Shown in pieces: positions 8,589 to 18,007 of a stretch of DNA of 64,000 nt (positions are counted from its first letter, which is position 1; each line of letters starts with the position of its first letter). A program made the translations under genes and the position numbers. Origin of the DNA: Candidatus Gastranaerophilales bacterium. Its GTDB lineage: Bacteria > Cyanobacteriota > Vampirovibrionia > Gastranaerophilales > Gastranaerophilaceae. The stretch spans positions 1-64,000 of the forward strand of contig CALVBU010000008.1 in NCBI GenBank assembly GCA_944325875.1, in the 5' to 3' direction. The notes under the pieces are model-generated. The model did no database searches. It saw only the letters and a list, made by a program, of their open reading frames with translations, and had not been told where the DNA came from.

Positions 8589-9350
8589 ATGAATATCAAA
8601 ACTAAAGCTTTTACTTTAGCTGAAGTATTGGTTACTCTGAGTATAATTGGTGTAGTAGCTGCGATGACTTTACCAACTTTAGTACAAAAAAATAACGAAA
8701 AATCAACTGTAGCAAAGTTAAAAAAGGTATATTCCGTAATGAGTATTGCACACATGCAGGCCGTTAATGATTATGGTAATATTGCTAATTGGGGACTTAC
8801 AACTTCTGCTCAAAATGGTTCTGAGGATGAGGATAAGATTGCGTCTTCAAATTACGGTATTAATTTATATATTGATATTATGTCAAAATATTTAAAAACA
8901 ATAAAAATCTGCAAAGCTGAAAATGCATGTGAGACTTGGGATTCGTATAATCTTGCCGGAATAAAGTATGTATCGGATACTTATACGACACGGATGGTGC
9001 TTGCTGATGGTACTGTAATAGGACACATTTTTATAAATTCTCCAGAGTGTACTGCTAGTTGGGGTAGAGGAAAATATTTACAATTTTGTGGTTCTTTCAA
9101 GGTTGATTTAAATGGAAATAGGATGCCAAATACTTATGGTAAAGATATTTTTCAATTTGATATAACAAAATCTGGTATTATTCCTGCAGGTGGTTTTGAT
9201 GCTAATTATACTTCTTTTGAGAAACAATGTATTAATTATTCAAATGCCATGGGAGGAATAGCTTGTACTGCATGGGTTATAATGAATGAAAATTTGGATT
9301 ATTTACATTGTACAGATCTCAGTTGGACTGGAAAACATAAATGTAAATAA
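8589..9350 (+). CDS. prepilin-like protein (type IV pilin N-terminal signal)
   Basis: A 253-residue protein. A short basic leader MNIKTKA is followed by FTLAEVLVTLSIIGVVAAMTLP, the prepilin-peptidase recognition and membrane/assembly helix with Glu5 of the mature form. The residue before the cut is Ala rather than the usual Gly. The globular part has paired cysteines (CKAENACETW, CTASW) and the family core VDLNGNRMPNTYGKDIFQF. It ends with CTAWVIMNENLDYLHC. AAGGAGG (8578-8584) precedes ATG. Likely a pseudopilin or minor pilin of a type II/IV-like machine whose core genes are not in this window. Confidence 0.85.
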   Translation: MNIKTKAFTLAEVLVTLSIIGVVAAMTLPTLVQKNNEKSTVAKLKKVYSVMSIAHMQAVNDYGNIANWGLTTSAQNGSEDEDKIASSNYGINLYIDIMSKYLKTIKICKAENACETWDSYNLAGIKYVSDTYTTRMVLADGTVIGHIFINSPECTASWGRGKYLQFCGSFKVDLNGNRMPNTYGKDIFQFDITKSGIIPAGGFDANYTSFEKQCINYSNAMGGIACTAWVIMNENLDYLHCTDLSWTGKHKCK

Positions 9351-9360
9351 ATTACATTTG

Positions 9361-9369
9361 TGTTAATAT
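9361..9369 (+). promoter_or_regulatory. extended -10 promoter for leaderless rsmI
   Basis: TG-t-TAATAT followed by 6 nt (TAACCT) and ATG 9376. No ribosome-binding site. Confidence 0.6.
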
Positions 9370-9375
9370 TAACCT

Positions 9376-10188
9376 ATGAAAGAATTTGATTTTTATATAG
9401 TTCCAACCCCTATTGGAAACCTTGGAGATATTACTAATCGTGCAATTGAAACATTAAAAATGGTTGATGTAATAGCTTGTGAAGATATGCGAGTTACGCA
9501 AAAGCTTCTTAATCATTTTGATATAAGAACAAAATGTATTTCTTATCACAAGTTTAATGAAAAAGAACGCCTTGAATCATTTTTAGAAATTATAAAGTCC
9601 GGTAAAAAAATGGCTCTAGTCTCAGATGCAGGAACTCCTTTATTTTGTGATCCTGGCGCAATTTTAGTTGAGGAATTAAGGAAGAACAATGTTAGTGTGA
9701 CAGCTCTTCCTGGAGCAAATGCACTTGTAACTTTTCTTTCTCAAGTGCCAAGAGATAGTGAGGAATTTACGTTTGTTGGCTTTTTGCCAAAGACAAAATC
9801 TCAAATTCATGATGTATTAAAAAAATCTAAAAAAAGCGATATAATATTTTATGAATCACCTAACAGATTAATGAATACTTTGGAGATTATATCTGAATAC
9901 AATCCAAACGCCAGAGTGGCAATCGGACGAGAGCTTACTAAAGTGTTTGAAGAAGTCATTATTGATGATATTACAAATGTAATCAAGTATTTCCAAAAGA
10001 ACATTCTGAAGGGTGAAATTGTTGGTTTGGTTTATAAATCATGCATAAATGAGGATGGTCTGGATTTGGATGAAAAAATTAATGAGCTTAAGGCTAAGAA
10101 TTTTAAAGCAAAAGAAATTGCCGTGATTCTTTCAACTTTATACAACCTTAATAAAAATGAGGTCTATGAGCGGATTGTAAAGGTTTAA
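9376..10188 (+). CDS. rsmI: 16S rRNA (cytidine1402-2'-O)-methyltransferase
   Basis: SAM-dependent tetrapyrrole-methylase-fold enzyme that 2'-O-methylates C1402 in the decoding centre. Family motifs are VPTPIGNLGDITNRA (9-23), ACEDMRVTQ (34-42), SDAGTPLFCDPG (83-94), LPGANAL and YESPNRL. At 270 residues it has normal length. It lies 25 nt after the prepilin gene but has its own promoter box and an independent role. Confidence 0.95.
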   Translation: MKEFDFYIVPTPIGNLGDITNRAIETLKMVDVIACEDMRVTQKLLNHFDIRTKCISYHKFNEKERLESFLEIIKSGKKMALVSDAGTPLFCDPGAILVEELRKNNVSVTALPGANALVTFLSQVPRDSEEFTFVGFLPKTKSQIHDVLKKSKKSDIIFYESPNRLMNTLEIISEYNPNARVAIGRELTKVFEEVIIDDITNVIKYFQKNILKGEIVGLVYKSCINEDGLDLDEKINELKAKNFKAKEIAVILSTLYNLNKNEVYERIVKV

Positions 10189-10231
10189 TATGTATATAAA
10201 TATTAAGTTTTTTACTTTAAAGTATTTGTGA

Positions 10232-10237
10232 TATAAT
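10232..10237 (+). promoter_or_regulatory. -10 box upstream of bamA
   Basis: TATAAT in GTGATATAATG, about 37 nt before the bamA start; TTTAAAG lies upstream but a -35 is not obvious. Confidence 0.45.
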
Positions 10238-10273
10238 GTTTATACATGAGGAAGATTTAAGGGATTAATTCTG

Positions 10274-12196
10274 TTGAAAGTTAACCGCAAAATATATAAG
10301 CTTATAATATCAATGATGATTGTCGCAGTTTGTCCTTTGCATACGTTTGCAGCAGACGCTTTTTGGGGTGGAGATAGCAAGACTCCTGCATCAGATACTG
10401 CATCTGCAAATCTTTCTGCTCAAAAAAATGAAAAAGTTTTAAAAGATGTTGAAATTCATGGTTTAAATGTATTATCTCCTGATATGATTAAGGATAAAAT
10501 TCATTTAAAAGCCGGTGATACTTATAATAGAGATACTGTTCAGGCCGATTTAAGAAGTATATATGAAACAGGTTATTTTACTGAAAAAATGAGAGCTATC
10601 CCTGTAAATAATTCAGATGGAACAGTTACATTAAAATTAATCCTAGAAGAAAATGCCCCGGTTACCGATTTCACAATAGAAGGAAATACGGTAGTCTCAA
10701 CAGAAGAAATCCTTACCCCGCTTTTGGATATGAAAGGTAAACCTCAAAATATTGCGCAATTAAATGCTGCAATAGCTAAAATCCAAGAGATTTATACCTC
10801 AAAAGGCTATATATTAGCTCGTGTATCATCTGTTACAGATGATCCTGATGGTACTGTTAATATTGAGATTAAAGAAGGTACCATAAACTCAATTGCAATT
10901 TCAGGTAATGAAAAAACTAAGGATTTTGTAATTGAACGTAATGTCCTTGTAGAGCCAGGCATGGTCTATAATGAAAACCAAGTTAAAGAAGATTTGGTAA
11001 GATTGTATGCAACTCAGGCATTTAAGGATGTTACAAGAGAAATTGAACCTTGCGAAGAAGATCCAGATACTTATAACATTACTATTAATGTTCAAGAACA
11101 ACGTACGGCAAGTATTTCTGTCGGTGGTGGTATTGACTCAGTAACAGGTGTATTTGGTTCATTGGGTATCGCAGACAATAACTTCAGAGGAAGAAACCAA
11201 AGAGTTTCTTTAAGCGGTTTGGTTGGTTCTGGTGTAATTCTTAACGATGCTTCTATTCAAAGACGTATGAATATGCAATTTGAATTGAGTTTCTTTGAAC
11301 CTCATTTCTTAAATGCTGATACTTCGTTAATGAGTAAGATTTTCTATCGTGATTTTGGTAGCTATCAAGTTCCACTTGCAATTGAAAGACGTATTGGTGG
11401 TGAAGCTACTGTTGCACACAGATTTAAGAAAAATAAAAATTTAACATCAACATTCTCTCTTGGAGTTGAACATATCGACTTAAGAGAAGGTGATTTTGAT
11501 AAAATTGCCGGTTTGTTTAACCGTTATAACGTACCTATTTCAGAACGTGCAAATCAGTTAGAGGGCGGTTTGTTTATGTCTCTAAGCCCAGCTCTTATTT
11601 ATGATACAAGAGAAGGTGGGGTTGTTACAAGAAAAGGTACTTTGGCAAGCTTGAGATTCTCTGAAGATATAGGTTTGATTGATTTTGATAAAACCCACGG
11701 AAAATTACAAGGTATGGTAAAACAATATATTCCAGTCGGTAAGAAATCATCGTTCTCTATTATGGCAAAAGCCGGCGGAAAAATTCACGGCGACAATATG
11801 CCTGATGTAATGGCATATCGCTTAGGTGGACCTTATACAATCAGAGGTTTCAAAATGAGTGGTGTAGGTACCGGTGATGCTTTTGTAATGGGTTCTGCTG
11901 AATTTGCTACTCCTATTCCATTCTTAGATAGAACTAGACTTGCAAGAAAAGTTAAATTTCTTGATAACGTAAGATTGACGGCTTGGATGGATGCAGGTAA
12001 AATATTTAATAATACACTTGCAGATACATTGTATGATCGTCCTGGATATGCGGTTGCAGCAGGTGTTGGTATAAAACTTTATATTCCTGGAATGGGACCT
12101 TTGTCAATCGATTATGGTATTCCGCTTACCAATCCGGGTGATAATGGTAACAGAGGCGGTTACTTTACGTTTGGTGTAGGCGATTTGATTTATTAG
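10274..12196 (+). CDS. bamA: outer-membrane assembly protein BamA/Omp85
   Basis: Inserts beta-barrel proteins into the outer membrane. The start is TTG 10274 with AAGGGA about 10 nt upstream; the frame then gives a signal peptide (to about residue 28, HTFAADA). Three POTRA repeats follow at roughly 55-125, 126-205 and 206-280, then a 16-strand barrel. The barrel carries the conserved loop-6 motif RLGGPYTIRGF near residue 515 and a C-terminal strand ending FGVGDLIY. E. coli has five POTRA repeats and cyanobacteria three, so this supports a cyanobacteria-like lineage. ompH follows after 19 nt. Confidence 0.95.
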   Translation: MKVNRKIYKLIISMMIVAVCPLHTFAADAFWGGDSKTPASDTASANLSAQKNEKVLKDVEIHGLNVLSPDMIKDKIHLKAGDTYNRDTVQADLRSIYETGYFTEKMRAIPVNNSDGTVTLKLILEENAPVTDFTIEGNTVVSTEEILTPLLDMKGKPQNIAQLNAAIAKIQEIYTSKGYILARVSSVTDDPDGTVNIEIKEGTINSIAISGNEKTKDFVIERNVLVEPGMVYNENQVKEDLVRLYATQAFKDVTREIEPCEEDPDTYNITINVQEQRTASISVGGGIDSVTGVFGSLGIADNNFRGRNQRVSLSGLVGSGVILNDASIQRRMNMQFELSFFEPHFLNADTSLMSKIFYRDFGSYQVPLAIERRIGGEATVAHRFKKNKNLTSTFSLGVEHIDLREGDFDKIAGLFNRYNVPISERANQLEGGLFMSLSPALIYDTREGGVVTRKGTLASLRFSEDIGLIDFDKTHGKLQGMVKQYIPVGKKSSFSIMAKAGGKIHGDNMPDVMAYRLGGPYTIRGFKMSGVGTGDAFVMGSAEFATPIPFLDRTRLARKVKFLDNVRLTAWMDAGKIFNNTLADTLYDRPGYAVAAGVGIKLYIPGMGPLSIDYGIPLTNPGDNGNRGGYFTFGVGDLIY

Positions 12197-12215
12197 AAAT
12201 AAATGGAGGTATTAT

Positions 12216-12671
12216 ATGAAAAAACTTGGACTGGCAGCTATGGTTTTATTAGGTGGTATGGCTCTTTCTATGAGTAACCAGGCTTTAGCAGGCGGGGTTG
12301 GATATATTGATTATCAAAAAGTTCAAGCATCTTATCCTTTGGCTCAGCAAGCTGTAAAAGAAGTTGATGCAAAGGCTTTAGAATTGCAACAATATATGGT
12401 TGATAAAGAAAAACAGTATAAAGCATTGGATACACCTTTGAAAAAACAAAATTTTGAAGATGTTACTGCAAGAGAATTTAACGCTAAACAAGAAGCTTAT
12501 TTAAAATTGAAATCTCAAAAAGAAGAGCTTGTATTCAATAAAATTCAAGCAGCCGCAAAACAAGTTTTAGTTGAACAAAAACTTGATGCTATTGTAGATT
12601 TTAGAGTTATCTTTGTAGGTGGCGTTGATATTTCTGATTTAGTAATTCAAAAATTGAAAGCTTCTAACTAG
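12216..12671 (+). CDS. OmpH/Skp-family periplasmic chaperone
   Basis: A 151-residue protein with a signal peptide (1-25, cleavage near NQALAG), then [13 protein letters not shown] and a long helical hairpin rich in Lys/Glu/Gln (about 45-125), the tentacle form of Skp/OmpH. It ends with [18 protein letters not shown]. Skp carries unfolded barrel proteins through the periplasm to BamA, and bamA is directly upstream, as in many diderm bacteria. GGAGG precedes ATG. Confidence 0.9.
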   Translation: MKKLGLAAMVLLGGMALSMSNQALAGGVGYIDYQKVQASYPLAQQAVKEVDAKALELQQYMVDKEKQYKALDTPLKKQNFEDVTAREFNAKQEAYLKLKSQKEELVFNKIQAAAKQVLVEQKLDAIVDFRVIFVGGVDISDLVIQKLKASN

Positions 12672-12691
12672 TATATAAATTAGGAGATAGT

Positions 12692-13462
12692 ATGAATTAT
12701 TCCGAGAATGGTGAACAATATCATATTGGGCTAAGAGAAGGTGATGTCGGTAAATATGTACTTTTACCGGGGGATCCTAAGCGTTGTAAGTTGATTGCAG
12801 AATATTTTGATGAACCAAAACTCATTGCAGACAGACGCGAGTTTACAACTTATACAGGTTATCTTAACGGAGAAAAAGTAAGTGTAACGTCAACTGGTAT
12901 TGGTGGTGCATCAGCGGCTATTGCATTGGAAGAATTGGTAAATATTGGTGCTGATACTTTTATACGCGTTGGTACTTGTGGAGGTATTCAACCTGATGTA
13001 AAAGGTGGCGATATTGTTATTGCAACCGGGGCAATTAGGATGGAAGGCGCAAGTAAAGAATATGCTCCAATTGAGTTTCCTGCTGTTGCCGATATAGATA
13101 TTGTGAATGCTTTGGTACAGGCTTCGGAAAATCTTCGTTGTGAATATCATACGGGAGTTGTTCAATGCAAGGATTCATTCTATGGCCAGCATAATACTTC
13201 TCAAATCCCTGTGAGTTACGAGCTTGAGAATAAATGGGAAGCTTGGAAACGTTTAGGGTGTTTGGCTTCTGAAATGGAGTCTGCTGCTTTATTTATAGTT
13301 TCTAGTTATAGAAGAGTAAAGACAGGGTCTGTATTCTTAACTGTTGCAAATCAGGAAAGAGAAAAGCTTGGTTTGGAAAATCCTGTAGTCCATGATACTG
13401 ATATGGCAATTAAAACAGCAATTGAGGCTTTAAGAATTCTTATACAGAAAAATAAGCATTAA
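12692..13462 (+). CDS. udp: uridine phosphorylase-type nucleoside phosphorylase
   Basis: A 256-residue phosphorylase of the PNP/UDP family, cleaving nucleosides with phosphate. Motifs are [17 protein letters not shown] (phosphate-binding GDP), [27 protein letters not shown] and SEMESAALF, the purine/uridine phosphorylase signature with the ribose-binding Met-Glu-Ser. The Phe-Tyr-Gly-Gln (DSFYGQH) segment fits uridine phosphorylase; substrate choice is inferred. With cdd at 37 kb it provides pyrimidine salvage. Confidence 0.9.
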   Translation: MNYSENGEQYHIGLREGDVGKYVLLPGDPKRCKLIAEYFDEPKLIADRREFTTYTGYLNGEKVSVTSTGIGGASAAIALEELVNIGADTFIRVGTCGGIQPDVKGGDIVIATGAIRMEGASKEYAPIEFPAVADIDIVNALVQASENLRCEYHTGVVQCKDSFYGQHNTSQIPVSYELENKWEAWKRLGCLASEMESAALFIVSSYRRVKTGSVFLTVANQEREKLGLENPVVHDTDMAIKTAIEALRILIQKNKH

Positions 13463-13471
13463 GGGGAAAAT

Positions 13472-14950
13472 ATGTTTAAGAATAATAAAATGCAGTATAT
13501 AATAAGAAGTTGTTCAAGTGAAAATGTACAAGAACTTCAAAATCTTTTGAATGAAATGTCTATGAATGGCTGGGAATTATATAGTATGAATGAAGTCGAG
13601 ACAGATGAGGGCTTCAAATACAACTGCATTTTTATGTCAGAGTTAAAGCCGGATAAGGAAGAAAATAACGGTGATATTATCAATATTTCGTCTTTTAAAA
13701 GCCAGATGGAGAAAATGCTTTCACCTAAAATGTCTCCTTATGAGGATTGCATTGATATCCAATTAAAAATAAGAAATCAGCAGAATAAAATCAATAAAAT
13801 TAAAGAAGAACTAGAAAAAGAGGCTCCGGCATCAGTTGGCAGGAAAAAACTTAATGATAAGATTTCAGCAGGTTTGAAGGAATTGGAAGTTCTTAAAGCT
13901 GATTTAGCAAAAGCTACGTCTCCTGATGTTATGTATGCAAGACTTCATGAAGAAAAGCTTTCCATAAACTTGAGTGAAGAGCTTTTAGGTTATGTTGATA
14001 ATGAGAGTGATATTCAAGAAGAAGCATTATTGTCTGCAACTGTTCAAGCTCGTTTAAATTTAACAGATGAATTAGGTTTTGTAATTCCAAAAATCTTGTT
14101 TAAGGATGACGAAACTCTAAATCCTTATGAATTCAATATTAAAATAAGAGGATCCGAAGTAATAAGAGCATTAGCTTATCCTAATTATTTGATGTTTTAT
14201 GAGGATGAAATTCATCTTGATAAGAAATTGAAAAACTCTATATATGATACGGATATTGTAACTGGCAGAAAAATAGTTTGGATTGAACGTAGTCAGACTA
14301 AAGATTTTTGGGAAAAAGGAATATCAGGCGCTGAATATATTGCAAGAGTTTTAGAGTTTGTATCAGTAAAATATGTAGATGAATTACTTGATTATTCTGA
14401 TGTAGAAAAATATGTTGATGTTGTAAGTGATGTCAATCCATATTTGATTGAGAATGTAATACCGGACTTTATTTCTCTTTCAGATTTGCGTTTTATTTTG
14501 ACAAGTTTGATTAGAGAAAGAGTTTCTGTAAAAGATATCACATATATTTTTGAAAGAATAAATGATTTTGCTGAAGATTGTCCAAAATCAGAATTGTTGA
14601 AAAAGTTAAGAATAGCATTATCTCGTCAAATTTGTAGAAAACATGTAAATCAGGATGGGGTAATCCCAGTATTTGAAGTTTCAGATAAAACGCTGGAAGC
14701 TTTTATGCCAAGTTTTGAAGAAGATGATGATTTTATTATAAAAATAGATGGAGATTTTGCAGAAAAACTAGCAGAAAAAATTCAAAAAAAAGCGAAACAA
14801 AATGAGGTTACATCAATAAAATTACTTGTGCCAATGGAATATAGGCATTTGTTCTTTACGTTGTTATCTAACTATATTAATGATATAACTGTTTTATCAA
14901 GGGAAGAAGTTGGATGTAATTATCCAATAGAATTAATCACCAGTATCTAG
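13472..14950 (+). CDS. soluble FlhA C-terminal-domain-like protein with DUF4177-like N-terminus
   Basis: A 492-residue protein with no membrane helices. Residues about 7-60 (LQNLLNEMSMNGWELYSMNEV) look like the small DUF4177 fold. About 90-150 is a coiled coil. From about 160 the sequence follows the cytoplasmic domain of FlhA, the export gate of flagellar type III secretion; compare PNYLMFYEDEIHL, TGRKIVWIE and especially LRFILTSLIRERVSVKDI followed by RIALSRQICRK. FlhA normally has eight membrane helices before this domain; here they are absent. A role as a stand-alone chaperone or substrate dock is inference. GGGG ribosome site before ATG. Confidence 0.7.
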   Translation: MFKNNKMQYIIRSCSSENVQELQNLLNEMSMNGWELYSMNEVETDEGFKYNCIFMSELKPDKEENNGDIINISSFKSQMEKMLSPKMSPYEDCIDIQLKIRNQQNKINKIKEELEKEAPASVGRKKLNDKISAGLKELEVLKADLAKATSPDVMYARLHEEKLSINLSEELLGYVDNESDIQEEALLSATVQARLNLTDELGFVIPKILFKDDETLNPYEFNIKIRGSEVIRALAYPNYLMFYEDEIHLDKKLKNSIYDTDIVTGRKIVWIERSQTKDFWEKGISGAEYIARVLEFVSVKYVDELLDYSDVEKYVDVVSDVNPYLIENVIPDFISLSDLRFILTSLIRERVSVKDITYIFERINDFAEDCPKSELLKKLRIALSRQICRKHVNQDGVIPVFEVSDKTLEAFMPSFEEDDDFIIKIDGDFAEKLAEKIQKKAKQNEVTSIKLLVPMEYRHLFFTLLSNYINDITVLSREEVGCNYPIELITSI

Positions 14951-14982
14951 CAAATATTATATTTAGGAGTTTTAAGAATAGT

Positions 14983-16953
14983 ATGAAGGTAATGAGTGTA
15001 TTAAGTGCACATAGTGCACCGGTTTTTCAAAGACGTTTACGCGAAAATGAAAAGCAGGAATATCGTCAAAATACATTGCAAGAGGCATTTGATTATCTAG
15101 GGATAAAAGAAATGGCTCTAATTATGCATGGTTCATCTTTTCCTGTGGAATCGCAAGATTTTGGGGTAGGTTCACCTTATTCAAAAGAGTCGCAAGATGT
15201 TATAAAATTGGAAATGTTGCATGGATTCAATAATAATCAGCTTGGTCCAAACGGGAAACTTTCAAAAGCTGATGTGTCTCCATATAAGTCAACTGTATTT
15301 GCTAGAAACGAATTGTTTATAGATTTGAAAGCTTTAAAAAATGATGAATATGCAAATATTTTGGATGATAAATCTACCAATAATTTATTATCATTATTAG
15401 AAGTAAAGTATAAAAATGATGACGCAAACTATGCATATTCAAAGTTTTATGATGCATTTGAAAATTATGATATTGCTTTAAATACAGCATATGATAATTT
15501 CCAGAAAAAGCTTTATGACAAGGATGAAAAGGCTCTCAAATTAAATTCAGAGTTTAATGAATTTAAACAAAATAATAAAACTCGTTTGATGAAAGAAAGT
15601 TTGTTTAAAGTTTTGAATAAAACTTATGGTAGTGGGGATTTTAGAGTTTGGGACAATCCTGTAGACAAAAATTTAATAAATTTATTAAGACAGCGTGATC
15701 CGGAAGCCATAGAACGTTATAATTACCTTACTGCCAAGTTTAAAAAAGAAATTAATGTTTATAAATTTGAACAGTTTATAGCAGACAAGCAAATTAAAGA
15801 AAACAAACAATTTAGGAAAGATAATAATTTTAAATACATAAGTGATATGTTAGTCGGTTTTTCAGAGTGTGATGAATGGATAAATAAAGATGCATTCCTT
15901 GAAAATTGGCGTTTGGGTTGCCCTAATGGAGGTACTTATGGTCCTCAAATGTGGGATGTGCCTGTTTTAGATCCAAATAAATTATTTAACGCGGATGGTA
16001 CACTTGGTATTGCCGGAAAATTATTAAAAGAAAAAATTGACAGAGCACTTGAAGATTGTGAAAATGTAAGAATTGACCATGCTTTAGGGTTGATTGATCC
16101 TTATGTATATGATGAAAATACTGTTGAGATAATAAACGGAAATTTATCAGACAAGTTTAAAGCTGGTAATATTTCTCACTTGGGACTTGATCCTAATTGT
16201 AATTATAAAAATATCCTTGAGAAAATAATAATACCGTCAATGAAAGAACACGGATTGGATCCTCAGGATGCAGTTTGGGAAGATTTGTCAAACAATGAGG
16301 GAACTTGGTTCTATGAAGTTTATAAAAACAAACATAATCTTCCTGGAATAACTCAGCTTGAATTTTCTCGTTCAGAAGGCTCTTCACGTAAAAATTGGGC
16401 ATTATTAGGTTCTCATGATAGTCAACCAGCATTAAAACTTCTAAATGAACAAGAGTGGGCCAGAAATCATTCCGCTTGGGAACCTCAGTATTTAGCAGGA
16501 TTTTTGCATTGGGATAAATTTGAAAGAGCGAATGAACGCGATGAATTCTGCCAAAGAATTGCAAATAATAATCTTGACAGAGTAAAAGCTAAGTTTGCAG
16601 AATTGTTTATGAATTCCGAAAAAATTCAAATTTCATTCGCTGATTTCTTTGGCTTAGATAAGGTCTATAATTATGGCGGAAGAAATGTCGATACCAACTG
16701 GAAGTTAAGATTATCAAAAGATTATGAGGATGCTTATTATAAAAATCTTTCCAGTGATAAACCAACAGCATTAAATCTTCCTGAAATTTTGAAAATAGCC
16801 GTTAAAGCACAAATGGACAGAGAATATATTCAATATAAAAACGGCGGAAAAGGTGATGCAGAAAAATTCAAACAAGACTTGAAGACAAAAATGCAACCAT
16901 TGTTGGAAAGATTAGATAAATTTACAGCAATTTTAAAAGAAAAAGAAGATTAA
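14983..16953 (+). CDS. divergent GH77-like 4-alpha-glucanotransferase
   Basis: A 656-residue enzyme with the GH77/GH13-clan catalytic pattern: VRIDHALGLID near 363 (nucleophile Asp in RIDH), WEDLSNN near 432 (acid/base Glu) and GSHDSQPAL near 476 (transition-state Asp). It also has GSPYSKES early, as in MalQ substrate loops. It would disproportionate or debranch alpha-1,4-glucans. No signal peptide, so cytoplasmic glycogen or maltodextrin metabolism is likely, alongside the large GH13 gene at 53 kb. The N-terminus MKVMSVLSAHSAPVFQRR resembles the short N-terminal motif seen in other lineage-specific proteins here. Confidence 0.8.
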   Translation: MKVMSVLSAHSAPVFQRRLRENEKQEYRQNTLQEAFDYLGIKEMALIMHGSSFPVESQDFGVGSPYSKESQDVIKLEMLHGFNNNQLGPNGKLSKADVSPYKSTVFARNELFIDLKALKNDEYANILDDKSTNNLLSLLEVKYKNDDANYAYSKFYDAFENYDIALNTAYDNFQKKLYDKDEKALKLNSEFNEFKQNNKTRLMKESLFKVLNKTYGSGDFRVWDNPVDKNLINLLRQRDPEAIERYNYLTAKFKKEINVYKFEQFIADKQIKENKQFRKDNNFKYISDMLVGFSECDEWINKDAFLENWRLGCPNGGTYGPQMWDVPVLDPNKLFNADGTLGIAGKLLKEKIDRALEDCENVRIDHALGLIDPYVYDENTVEIINGNLSDKFKAGNISHLGLDPNCNYKNILEKIIIPSMKEHGLDPQDAVWEDLSNNEGTWFYEVYKNKHNLPGITQLEFSRSEGSSRKNWALLGSHDSQPALKLLNEQEWARNHSAWEPQYLAGFLHWDKFERANERDEFCQRIANNNLDRVKAKFAELFMNSEKIQISFADFFGLDKVYNYGGRNVDTNWKLRLSKDYEDAYYKNLSSDKPTALNLPEILKIAVKAQMDREYIQYKNGGKGDAEKFKQDLKTKMQPLLERLDKFTAILKEKED

Positions 16954-16961
16954 AAGATAAT

Positions 16962-16994
16962 AAAAAAGCCTCCTAAATTAAAGGAGGCTTTTTA
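16962..16994 (+). terminator. terminator, bidirectional
   Basis: AAAAAGCCTCCT/AGGAGGCTTTTT hairpin with A run and T run, between the GH77-like gene and the convergent membrane-protein gene. Confidence 0.92.
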
Positions 16995-17014
16995 TTTCTT
17001 ATAAAACTTTATTA

Positions 17015-17815
17015 TTATTTATCTTGAGCCATTCCGGTTTGAATACCAGGTACACAGAGGAAGAATGGTACCGTATTTGTAATAGCTGTAGAAACTTTAG
17101 ATTTATCTGCCATTAACGAAACTGCCATACCAATATCATCAACGTGTGGTGCGAAATCTGTTTTTTTGATATGTCTTTCAACTCTTTTGTGGAAAACTTT
17201 TTCGTTTATAAAGTTTGAGAATTTATTTCCTGTAATAATTCCTGCACCAAGAGCAACAAGAGTCATTGCTGCTGAAGGTATGCATTTTAAGCCTTTGTTA
17301 ACGCCTTTTATAAATTTACCTTCACCTGTTATTTGAGGAACTTTGTTTAAAATTTGTCTTTTGTTTTTATCGTATAAAACCGAAACCCCTTTTACGAAAG
17401 CAACTGGGATACATACGTTCCCGATGAATTGATTTATTGATTCTCTTACTTTAGCTTTGAAATTTTTCTTTTCATCAAGGAGTGCTCCTGCGGTTAAACC
17501 TCCAGCAATAGATCCCCCAGCAAGTCCTAAAATTTCCCATTCTTCAAGTTTTATTAACTTTCGATCAGGTTGTTTTTTATCATATAACTTAATTAAAGAC
17601 CAATCTTTTATTGGGGTTTTTAAAATTTTTGAAGGATTAAGAGAAAAACCTTGTTTTTTTGCAATAAGAGCATAAGCTATTCCAACTCCTAAAGCAGAGG
17701 CTGTAGTAACTGCAGGTTTTAGGTTTTGAGTGTTAGGGTTTTTATTTTGTTTAGCGTTATTTTGTTCAAATGATTGATTATAACTGCTTTTAACACTAGA
17801 GATATTAATTGGCAT
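17015..17815 (-). CDS. lineage-specific multi-span membrane protein, unknown
   Basis: A 266-residue protein. ATG 17815 is chosen because AAGGTGAG lies just before it; a TTG five codons upstream is part of that site. After a polar Asn/Gln/Ser-rich N-terminus there are hydrophobic segments near VTTASALGVGIAYALIA, LGLAGGSIAGGLTAGALL, IGNVCIPVAFVKGVSVL, SAAMTLVALGAGIITG and VPFFLCVPGIQTG. It belongs to the same style of small Gly/Ala-rich membrane proteins as those at 40, 42.4 and 43 kb. Function unknown. Confidence 0.6.
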   Translation of the reverse strand: MPINISSVKSSYNQSFEQNNAKQNKNPNTQNLKPAVTTASALGVGIAYALIAKKQGFSLNPSKILKTPIKDWSLIKLYDKKQPDRKLIKLEEWEILGLAGGSIAGGLTAGALLDEKKNFKAKVRESINQFIGNVCIPVAFVKGVSVLYDKNKRQILNKVPQITGEGKFIKGVNKGLKCIPSAAMTLVALGAGIITGNKFSNFINEKVFHKRVERHIKKTDFAPHVDDIGMAVSLMADKSKVSTAITNTVPFFLCVPGIQTGMAQDK

Positions 17816-18007
17816 TTTTCTCACCTTCAATTCAATTGTATCAAAAACACTGAATAAAAAACATTGTTATTAAATTTGAAAATTTTAACATTTCTTAAAC
17901 GCCTATTTGATAATTAAATGTGTAACAAAATTTTAATAAAAAGACAAATGAGGGCAAAAATTTTTTTTCAGCAATATTTAAGAATTTGTTAATCCGGACG
18001 AAATTAT

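Noticed and set aside
8276-8755. A 159-residue minus-strand protein including the XRE domain
   Set aside because: The extra N-terminus runs antisense through the prepilin gene's start and consensus promoter; the XRE paralogue supports a start at 8506.
8276-9350. XRE/prepilin pairs as toxin-antitoxin systems
   Set aside because: The partner genes encode clear prepilin-type proteins of 225-265 residues with export signals, not small toxins, and the order is divergent rather than an operon.
13472-14950. A full flagellar FlhA gene
   Set aside because: No membrane helices are present and no flagellar genes are adjacent; only the cytoplasmic domain is represented.
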